The notes below the pieces were generated by a model that ran no database searches, was not told where the DNA came from, and worked only from the letters and a program-made list of their open reading frames with translations. Positions 8,374 through 18,200 of a DNA stretch of 22,291 nucleotides are shown here, in pieces. The stretch lies in IMG/VR virus record IMGVR_UViG_3300047369_000361, positions 1-22,291 of that record; one strand, written 5' to 3'. The translations under genes were made by a program, and so were the position numbers. This stretch comes from a virus. The number at the start of each line of letters is the position of its first letter. Within the stretch, counting starts at the first letter, position 1.

Positions 8374-11300
8374 ATGAATACAAACAACTCGATTTCAAAT
8401 ACGTTAACTAGACTTCTAGAGATTAATACAAATGCACTTAGAACATTTGAAAGAATTAATGAAGCTGTAACTACTAATGAGAAAAACATTCCATTAGAAA
8501 TTTTGACTGAAGAAGGAGGCACAAAAACAGTGACTGTACCTTCTTTCGGCTACATGCACTCAGAGTTAGAAAGATTAAGTAATAACCTTAAGGCGCTTTC
8601 AGGTCTAGGTCAAGGTAGTACTAAAATTAAATTACCTGACGGAACTTTTCAAAAAGTAATTACTTCTAGCTTAAAAACGCCAGCTGATGATATTACGAAT
8701 GTGGTTAGACCAACTTCATTTGGTACTAAATCTAACTATTTCTTTGAGGATTTCTTAAATCCTTTATTAACAACATCTATTAATGTAGGTGGTCAAATTC
8801 CAAATGAGACCGAAAGAGTTTTAGTTAAAAGAATTATTTTTAATTCTACTAACGAACCAACTGTAGAATATTTTAATAATAACTTTAAGAACAAAGAAAG
8901 TGTAAATTATTTTCAAGCGCTTAGAGATATTGTAAATAATAATTTAACTTACATCATTGACGAAGAGGTAAGAGATATGCCTTATAGAAGTCAACAATTT
9001 GTTGGTAAATTTGATGTCTTAAAAATATCTACAGCAAAAAGAGATGTTTTAAAAGAAGGTGTTACAGTTAAAAGATCGATCAAAAGATTTGCACTAGATA
9101 AACTAACATATAGTGACTCTAAGAAAGAACTTAACGACACAGAATTATTAAAAATTGGAGATGAACTTACGATAAACGGTGGTTCTAAAAACACAAGATA
9201 TAAAATTGTAAAACTAGACGGTTCAACAAATGAGGTTGAATTAGAATTAGTTGAAGGTTATGAATCTATAAAAATAGGGGTAAATCAACTTTCAGTTTAC
9301 AAACCAAATGCTAAAAATTTAAACATTGATATTAATGTTGGGTTTAACGAAAGAATTTTAGTGTTCTTTAAAGCAATTGACCCTGATTCTAAAATACTTG
9401 CAGAAAACTGGTCACCTGGTTTTGGTTTATATACAAACGAATTAACTCTTTTACAAGAAGATGGTGCTTCTATTAGATTAGATGATTATTACAAAGAAGA
9501 AGTGGCTGATTTCGGTCAGTTTATTCAGGCGTTAAAAGAAGATTCTATTCCACCAGCTACAGTTGGTGTAACACCCGATGCACCTACATTAGATACTTCT
9601 AATTTTAAAGTAGTACAAATTAATAGACATGTTAGTGCTAACAACGTTAAAGATAAAATAACTAAATTATCTTCTGATAAAACAGCGGTTGACGAAAACA
9701 TTAAAAAGTTAGACGAAACTATTTCTAAAAAAAGGTCAGAAATTTCAACTAAGAAATATGAGTCTAATGTACAAAGAGATAAGGACAAAAACGAACTAGC
9801 ATCTTTAATTGAAGAGAGAACAAATGAAACTAATTTATATAATAGTGTTGTAAATCAAGTTCAAAGCCTTTCTGCTTCAACCGATGCTTCAAAAGTTAAA
9901 CCTAAATATAGAGTTAGAGGATTTTGGACTGTGCCAACACCAAAAAAAGTGGCTGACACAGCAGACCAAAAAATAGTTAAATTTAAAATTCAATATAGAT
10001 ATCTTTCTACAAGTGGTGAGGCTGCCGATGCAGTTCAATTGCCATTCACTGAAGGTACTAGAGAAAAAACAGCAGTCTTCTCAAACTGGAATGAAAAAAC
10101 AACTAAAGTTAGAGATAGAAAAAGAAATTCTATTACTGGTAAATTTGAGTGGAAAGATAGTAAAGTCGAAGACGGTCAAGAAGTTAATTTTAATCAATTA
10201 GATATTGCTATTAGAGAAGGTGAATTAGTTGAAATTAGAGTTAAATCTATTTCTGAAGCTGGATATCCTTCAAACGCAATAGAATCAGATTGGTCAGAAC
10301 CTATCACTATTGATTTTCCTGAGGCTGAAATCGATACTACTGATTTAGAAAATCTTGTACAACAAAATACTGCTGAATTAGCTAAAGTAAAAATAGCTGA
10401 AGAATTAGCTTCAAAGGGTGTTTACAGTCACATCAACGACTCATTTAGTGCAAATGAAAAATATTGGGCACACTCAGCAACTGGTATTGCGTCTGGATTC
10501 TTATCGCCAGAACAAAAACCTATTTCAGTTTATGACAAGATTGCTCAATTAGAAGCACAAATTGCAGAACTAAAAGGTACAGTTGAGGTTGAAGTTGGTG
10601 AACTTATTGTTAAACTACAAGACGAAGACGGTACAGTTACTGTTATTAAGAAAGACACAACTAATCAAATATTTGCGGGTTATTATGTAAATGAAGTTGC
10701 AGAACTTTCTATTAAAAAAGGTCATATTGTAACTAAGACATATAAATTAATCTTAGAAAATACAAAAGCTACTAAACTAGAATTAATTTCTAGATTAACT
10801 GGTGATAGAACTTCACCAGCACATAGATCGTCAGCTTCTGGTGATACTGTATCTACAAACTTCTTTGGTATACAAAAGAACGACCAAGGCGTTGGTAACA
10901 CAGATAACAAGATTAGCTCAGATTCATATTATACCTCTGAAGGTAGATATGACGTTGCTCCTGTTCAGTATCAAAGTCTTAGCGGAAATCAAATTTCTAG
11001 CTTAGATAACTTGGACGAAGCACCTTATCAAAGTGCACAAAGAAGAGGTCAATTTGTTTACTCTAGATATATGGACGTTGCCAATAGATATCCACTATAT
11101 TGTACTGAACCATTAATTGGTAATGACAATCTAAATTTAGAATCATATGAGTTTAATTTAGATTATGCTAAATTTAATGAAGATAATTTTGAAAGTGGAA
11201 TAGATGGAAGTTCTAATTTATTACAAGTAGACGGAAATGCTACATCAACAAATTTTATTTGGGCAGGAACATTTGGAAGAAACGCAGCAGGTGGTAGTGG

Positions 11301-12147
11301 AAATGCTAATCTCTCTGCAACTGAACTTGAACCTGCATTAATTGATGTCTGTTCAATCAGTAGAATTGGTGCCATTAAATATAACAATGGTATATTCTTA
11401 CATAAAGACCACCCAGATCTAGCTAACTTATATAACGATGTACAAGAAAATGCAAGTAATCCGAGCGCTGTTACAGAAGCCGAGCAAAAAACTAACCTGC
11501 AAGAAACGGTAAACAACGCTATATATACGATGCCTATTTCTGCAACATATGCGACTGGAACTTCATTCTGGTTTACAGGAACATCACTTTATACAAATCC
11601 TTTATTTAACCCTATCGGTTCGAGTTTCTTTACTACAGCAACTACTTCTATTCAAGCTAAAAAACAATTAGGCTATAGAGTACTTGACCATGACGAAATT
11701 CAAAACGGAGAGGTGGAAAGATCGTTTAAAATGTCATTTGATGTTAATGACCAGTTTTTATTAGGTGGTAAATCTGTTGGTGCATTTTTATACCTTTCTC
11801 CTATTAACTTAAATACTCTTTCTGTCGATGGTGATACTAAGCAAAGTAGAAAACAAATAAAAGGTAGAGTTGCTTCACAGGACACATCTAATGGCCTTTC
11901 AGTTGATATCGTTTTCCAATATAGAATGACTGATTATTATGGAAATAATGCAACACAAGATAGAGGTAGAATCGGTGGTCAAGCTAAATTAACTTTCCCT
12001 AACCTAACTTATACTAAGAAAATTGGATTAGACATTTTTGACAAGTACGACGAACAATTCTCATTTGATTTAGAAGTGTTTGCAAAATACAGATCGAAAG
12101 GAAAAAGCTTAAATTCAATTAGAGCTGCAAGATTGATTAGACGTTAA
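8374..12147 (+). CDS. Large virion structural protein with coiled coils and an FN3-like domain
   Basis: The protein has 1257 residues. An N-terminal helical part (1-80) leads into mixed domains. Residues about 426-499 are highly charged and coiled-coil-like (LSSDKTAVDENIKKLDETIS...). Residues 510-649 look like a fibronectin type III domain with a long inserted loop: PKYRVRGFW at its start, VEIRVKSISEAGYPS as the F-strand, and SDWSEPITIDF as the ending. A second helical stretch (657-682) and a coiled coil (718-735, IAQLEAQIAELKG) follow. The C-terminal 150 residues contain GAFLYLSP, FQYRMTDYYG, RIGGQ and LTYTKKIGLDIFD, which look like one conserved terminal domain. No enzyme motif was found. 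It probably forms part of the outer baseplate or a fibre hub. It begins one base after the previous stop and ends before the only sizeable gap in the window. Confidence 0.6.
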   Translation: MNTNNSISNTLTRLLEINTNALRTFERINEAVTTNEKNIPLEILTEEGGTKTVTVPSFGYMHSELERLSNNLKALSGLGQGSTKIKLPDGTFQKVITSSLKTPADDITNVVRPTSFGTKSNYFFEDFLNPLLTTSINVGGQIPNETERVLVKRIIFNSTNEPTVEYFNNNFKNKESVNYFQALRDIVNNNLTYIIDEEVRDMPYRSQQFVGKFDVLKISTAKRDVLKEGVTVKRSIKRFALDKLTYSDSKKELNDTELLKIGDELTINGGSKNTRYKIVKLDGSTNEVELELVEGYESIKIGVNQLSVYKPNAKNLNIDINVGFNERILVFFKAIDPDSKILAENWSPGFGLYTNELTLLQEDGASIRLDDYYKEEVADFGQFIQALKEDSIPPATVGVTPDAPTLDTSNFKVVQINRHVSANNVKDKITKLSSDKTAVDENIKKLDETISKKRSEISTKKYESNVQRDKDKNELASLIEERTNETNLYNSVVNQVQSLSASTDASKVKPKYRVRGFWTVPTPKKVADTADQKIVKFKIQYRYLSTSGEAADAVQLPFTEGTREKTAVFSNWNEKTTKVRDRKRNSITGKFEWKDSKVEDGQEVNFNQLDIAIREGELVEIRVKSISEAGYPSNAIESDWSEPITIDFPEAEIDTTDLENLVQQNTAELAKVKIAEELASKGVYSHINDSFSANEKYWAHSATGIASGFLSPEQKPISVYDKIAQLEAQIAELKGTVEVEVGELIVKLQDEDGTVTVIKKDTTNQIFAGYYVNEVAELSIKKGHIVTKTYKLILENTKATKLELISRLTGDRTSPAHRSSASGDTVSTNFFGIQKNDQGVGNTDNKISSDSYYTSEGRYDVAPVQYQSLSGNQISSLDNLDEAPYQSAQRRGQFVYSRYMDVANRYPLYCTEPLIGNDNLNLESYEFNLDYAKFNEDNFESGIDGSSNLLQVDGNATSTNFIWAGTFGRNAAGGSGNANLSATELEPALIDVCSISRIGAIKYNNGIFLHKDHPDLANLYNDVQENASNPSAVTEAEQKTNLQETVNNAIYTMPISATYATGTSFWFTGTSLYTNPLFNPIGSSFFTTATTSIQAKKQLGYRVLDHDEIQNGEVERSFKMSFDVNDQFLLGGKSVGAFLYLSPINLNTLSVDGDTKQSRKQIKGRVASQDTSNGLSVDIVFQYRMTDYYGNNATQDRGRIGGQAKLTFPNLTYTKKIGLDIFDKYDEQFSFDLEVFAKYRSKGKSLNSIRAARLIRR

Positions 12148-12215
12148 TCAGATATCAGCAAAGAATCTTAGATATATAATCAGAGAATTTCTCTGTATAA
12201 TAAGATTTTGATTGA
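12148..12215 (+). promoter_or_regulatory. Intergenic gap with palindrome and two TATAAT boxes (possible late promoter or operator)
   Basis: This 68-base gap is the longest in the window. It contains a perfect 15-base palindrome (12181-12195, cagagaatttctctg) flanked by TATAAT at 12175-12180 and TATAAT at 12196-12201. The second box sits 14 bases before the ATG, so any transcript starting from it would have almost no leader. The first box gives a more usual distance. No T-run follows the palindrome, so it is not a typical Rho-independent terminator. A promoter, a protein-binding site or an RNA hairpin near the start of the 2724-residue gene are all possible. Confidence 0.35.
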
Positions 12216-15200
12216 ATGGCACAAATTACATTAATTAATACTGGGTATGGCACAGCAAATGCTGCTCTACTTTCAGGTAACGTAGCAACGGTTGTAAAGC
12301 ATTACACTGATTCTGTAGTAGGAGTTGGTACTATTTTGTATAACGACGACGGCACTGGAGGTAATAGTAATGTTCCATTCGATGGTGGGGATTCTTGGTG
12401 GGCTACCAGTGACCTTTTATATGCATATAGAATTGGTGCTGCAGGAGAGGTTTTAGAACTTGAGCAAAATCAACCGCCAACTATAGTTAATTCAATTGCA
12501 ACGGAAACCGTTGAAGTTAACACTTCGTACGATCCCCTTGCTAATGGTATAACTACAACTGACCCAGAAGGTGGCACAGTAGGGGTCACATTTGCTCCAG
12601 CTCTTGATATTACCACAATCGGTACTTACACCCTTACATTTACTGCAACAGATACTGCTGGACAAACAACAGATGCAACACAAACTAGAGTGGTTACCGT
12701 TGAACCTGCACCAGATACTGATGCACCTGTTATTACATTAGTTGCACCAGGCTTAGACTCGGCTAATCCATATATTATATTACAAGGACAATCATATGTT
12801 GAACCTGGATATGCGGCTGTAGATGACGTAGACGGAGATTTAACCAGCAATGTGAATGTTAATAATTTAGTTAATATTAATACACCTGGTAATTATGAGG
12901 TTAAATATAATGTTGATGATGCTGCGGGAAATGCAGCAGTTGAGCAAATAAGATATGTTACTGTAGGTGCTTTAACATGGAATGTTACGTTTCCAAGTGG
13001 CACAGTTAATGAAGGTGGCACTGCTACAGCAACTTTTACTAGTAATACATTAAATACTAATTTAACTTATGAAATTTCAGGCATAGATGCTGCTGATATT
13101 ACTGGACCATTAAGTGGAAATGTCACACTTAGCTCTGGTTCATTTACGTTAAATATTCCTATCGTTGCAGATTCTTCAGTTAGTGAAGGTGACGAAACTC
13201 TTACTATAAAGTTTTTAGAAGATGGCGTAGAAAAAGACAATGCTTCTATTACTATTTCTGATACGAGTGTAGATGGTCCACCAGTGGCTAACAATAATCA
13301 ACAAATTTCTGTTGCATATCAAACTGACACTCCATTTACATTTGACGTTTCGGATAATGGTACAGTAACAATAAACATTACAAGTGGAGCTAGTCTTGGA
13401 AATATAATAAATCAAAGTGGTCTCAGTGCAACTTATCAACCAAACGTCGGTGTTGCAAATCAATCTGATGTGGTTCAATATACAGCAACAGATGATAGTA
13501 ACCAATCTGACACTGGTCAAATTACTTTTAACATAGGCGCTATACCTAACGTTCCACCTGTAATTTCAAACGGATCGAGTTTTGAAAGTGGAATATGTAA
13601 TCAAAGTACGACATATTCTTTTACAGTAGATGCTTCTGACCCTGACAACAACGCAAACAGTGGCCCGAGTACGCTTAGTTATACGTCTACTACGCCAGCC
13701 AACGGTACAGTTTCTATTAATGGCGCATCATATGCGTATACACCAGCATTAAACTTTAGCGGCATAGACACATTTGATGTTATAGTCTCTGATGGTGAAG
13801 ATTCTGTTTCTCAGCTGGTTACAGTTGAAGTCTTAGAATTAGCCTACGTAGCTTTAGAAGGAAGTGCATTTGATGGGTCGACAAACACTGTTTGTGAATT
13901 ACCAAGGTCACAAACATACTATATGAGTTCTCTCTTGGTTTCATCGCTAAATGACATATCGCAAGATATGCAAATTTACAATGACCAAGAACTAACTGAT
14001 TTAGCTACAACAAATACTCAAAATCCATTAATATCTGTTGTAATAAACCCAACTGATAACCCAATCATATTAGGTGTGTCTCCAGCTGGTAGTATTAATA
14101 GTGTTGCACCTTGTGCTGCACCACCAAATCAAAGTTCAAATTCACAATTAATATATGCTTCGGGTAATACACAATACTGTGACGGTTTGGTAGAATCTGT
14201 GGTTGTTTATTATCCTAATGTAGATAATGGAGGCTTAAGCGATAATGCCACTGTAGAAGATTTAGTAAATCTTGCAACAATAGATGCTTCATTTAAATTA
14301 TTTACATCAGATACAGATGTCGATGAATATGTTGCAGGCTTAAATAACGAATTAGTTGGATTAATCCCTGCAGGTATTTATGCAAATTCTATCAATTCAA
14401 TATATGTTAAAACAGGAACTACTAATAATTGGCAATATAATGCTTCTGCTGGAAACTATTTGTTTGAGTGTCCAACTCCAATAAATTATGTAGCAAGGCA
14501 AGTTGATAATACTACACCGTCTACATTATCAGTTAACAACATTGAAACTCCATGGGAATTTTGTAATAGCACTAAAAATCCAGTTGATATTTGGTATAGA
14601 GCAAATCAAGAGGACGTAGATAATGGTCTACCCGCTTTTACATTATTAGAAATAGCTCAACATAATATTGCTATCTATAAATCTGAAGAAGGCGCTAATC
14701 AAGAAGAAATAGATGATTTATACGAAAGTAATATTGTTGGCCACGGTGAAACTGCATATTTAGTTTGGCAAAATGAGGGCGATGGTTCAAATTACCAATG
14801 GTATGGGTTTACAGGTCAAGGCAATTTGTGTTTAGGTCAAGCTGCAACTAATTATGGTGAATGTGTTAACTTAGAGCCTAGTGAAACTATTGGAGATGGA
14901 AAAATGTTTGTTAACATGCCTCCTAATAATTCAATACTAGAGAAAAATGTTTATTATGCATTCTTAGCATGTGAACCTCTTTTAGATGATACTGATTACT
15001 ATTGGCCAGTTTATGTTGTAGATGGTTTACATGAATATGATAATGACACTACTTCACATATTAAAGAGTTTGTAGATGCAATCGCGATTGATGGATCTGG
15101 AAACAAATCTACACCTGAAAATGGTGCGTTTAGATTTTCTTTCGATAGTGGCTCTACTTCTTGCTTACAATTTAAACATAAAATAGTTGCAGAGAATTCT

Positions 15201-18200
15201 ACAGACGCTGTAAATAAATTAATCAATGGCATAGAGCCATATGGCATAGATGGCGAATATAGAGTTTTAGAAGTTAATGGAGTTGACTTGGGATTTTCAA
15301 GCGAAAATACAATTAACACATATAATCCTCTTTTAATAGAAGGCGATCTCGATCAATGTGAAATGTGTGTAGACGGTAATACAACTGGAGAATATAACTT
15401 TCCTATTTTACCAGATTATATTTTAAACTCAAATGGTCCTAATTTTGATATAGAGAAAAACTATAATTTAGACGATGTTTCTAAACCGCTATTAAGAACT
15501 AATCCTAAATTATCTACTAACGTTAAATTAGTTGTGAATTCTAGAGATTCATTATACTTAGAGAGTATCAATGCCGATAGAACACTTTCAGATGTTAGAT
15601 ATAAAAAATTCCCGGTTTCACCAGAAGGTGATTATGCATTTGATGTTGCATCTTTCTTTAAAAAGAATCCAACAACTAATGAAATCATGTACAATACTAA
15701 AAGGTCAGATTCTGATGTTGCTGTTTTAGATTCATATAATAAGCAAATCGAAGAAGATTATCATTACGGTACTACATACAACTATTCAAAATTACACGGA
15801 GAAAATTTAAGAATGTTTGCTCCTATTTGGATAGACAATAATGTGCCAAAGAAATTTGTCATCTTTAGAACAACTAGCCCAAGTGGCTCCATAGATTTTA
15901 AAGACGATGCAAGTGGTAAATTAGGAATGATAAATGAGATTATTAAAAATTCTGAAATAATCAAAACGTTTGATTTAACAAGCAATTCTAATATTGGTAA
16001 ATACATAAGAAATCACGTTCAACAAGAAACATTCCCTAAAAGTCCATTAACATTCTCATTTGAAAAAGGAGAACAGTCTTTCTTCAATGGAATAGATGTT
16101 AAAAAAGGAGGATTTACAAGTAAAGGTGAATTCTTACACAAAGACTTTGTTTTACAAGATAAACCATTAATAGAGGCAAATGATTTAGTTACAGATGGTT
16201 TTAAAAGAAACAATATTGCATGCGCTAATTTAATTAATTTAGAGTTTTTATTCGATGATGATAATGCTAGTGATTATGGTATTAATAGATATTTTGGTTT
16301 ATATGTAGACGATATTGATTCTGGAGATGGTGAAATTAATAGAATTACAAATAATATTGTAAGATTTTCTACATTAAATTCGTACATCGACACTAATAAT
16401 CCTTCATCAGCAATTCCATCTAATAAACAAATGACTCAGACACCTACGTTGGGTTATATTAACATAAACGATACATATTACAAAATAAGTAATAAAAGTT
16501 TTTACGATACTAATTTAAAAGAGGTATTAATAGACAACACAAGTCAAGTCGTTTCTGAAAAAATAGGTATTAAAAAAACAAATAGAGTCGTAGAACTAGA
16601 ATCTAATGAAGATGCTGGGTGTGATTTTATTAAATTAGACATAGTTGAAAATCCGTTTACAAATGATTCTTTTGCAATAGTAGATTCTAGAGAAGAGGCA
16701 TACAAATTTACATTTATTAAATTTGTGCCCAATGAAAATATTACACTTTCAATGACAGATGGTGGAAAATCATATGCAATATCGTTTACAACTCAACCTA
16801 CTTGGGAAGATACTATGAATGAGATTTCGCTTAAAATTGCAAGTGATTATTTAAAAGATGTTTTAGAATTAGGTTTTGAAGAGGGTAAAAAATCATTTTA
16901 TTTAACTGAAAAGAAGGCTAATTTAGGTGAATTAGATATTCAAGTGTCTGGAACTGTAGGTAATATATTAAAAGTCGATCAAATACAATCTAATGTAAAT
17001 CTAGCAAATAACACATTTACCGCAACATATAGTCTAGACCCAGGAAAAATAGATGGTAAAAAATTCTCAAATCAAGGGACTTTAAGCGAGGTTGCAGCCG
17101 CTATTGCTAATGTTATTAACAACTATGAAGAAAATAAATTTGAAGCATGGAGTGTAGGCTCGCAGGTTTATATAAAAAATGACATTCCCGGTTACAAACT
17201 ATTACAACAAACTTTATTAATTAAAAGAAGTAACGTTTCTAATTTTATCTCTTCAGATAATTTAGATGTAGATGGAAAATTATTAGCGTTAAGAAAAAGA
17301 GAGTTATGGACTCAATCTGATAATCTAACTGTTTTAGATATCTGGGTTCCATATTTCTTAAATGGTGGCAATTCTCCTGGAAAATCAGTGTTTGTTACCA
17401 ACGAAACTGTTAGTGAAATACAGGTAGATGATTATATAGAGACCAACTATAATGGTATTTACAATAAGGTGATCGATATTGTAGAAGATATTGAAACACC
17501 TTCTTCTGAATATTCTAAAATTATTTTAGAAGATAGAAATACTATTAGTAATGGAGATGCTATTGTTTTTAATGAACAAAATGTTAAAATAGGATTGTTC
17601 TCTGCATATAACATATATGATATGAATTTTGATTTCTATGATACTTCAAATTCTGAATTAAAAGAATTAAACTTAGAAACCAGAGATAGAATTTTATATG
17701 AACCGTATGAAAATGCTGTTAATTCTATAGATGCTATTACTGGACAACCAACTACAGAATTAGATGCTTCGACTATTATGAATGATGCATTTGGATTAAA
17801 CCCGGATGATTATTTTACAAACTTATCTCCTATATTAGAAGATGAAAAATCTGAAGATGAAATTCCTACTAAAATTAAATCAGAGTTTGATAGATTACAA
17901 GAAAATTATTTAAAAGAATTTGCAATAAATTCTAGAATAGTTCCTAATATTAACAAATGGGTTTTAAAGGATGCGTTAACTGTTAGAGAAAACCCATATT
18001 ATTTAAATGCTAACGAAGCATTTGGTGTAACTAATTTTTCTCCAGATCTAACTGCAGAAGACAGAGATAGAGATAACATGACGCACGAATGGTTTTATTT
18101 AGATAAGATGCCTAAGTATGTTAAATATAATGAATTAAATGATACTTTTAGCTATGTAAACTTTGTTGAAGGGTTTGAATTAACACCTGAACTATTTAAA

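Noticed and set aside
10013-10201. 62-codon + strand frame inside the 1257-residue gene
   Set aside because: It is out of frame with the FN3-like region, has low-complexity composition and no leader of its own. The similar frames at 3144-3347 and 10802-11005 are rejected for the same reason.
11163-11516. 117-codon open frame on the - strand
   Set aside because: It lies fully inside the 1257-residue gene, antisense to protein-like sequence. It reflects the codon bias of the true frame, as do the other - strand frames (for example 656-973, 7331-7675, 13215-13520).
12181-12195. Palindrome as a Rho-independent terminator
   Set aside because: The stem is short and AT-containing, and no T-run follows it. 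The next bases are tataataaga.
15357-15368. CEMC (residues 1048-1051 of the giant protein) as a zinc-binding site
   Set aside because: No second Cys or His pair lies nearby. It is the end of the cysteine-bearing region, where a disulphide is as likely.
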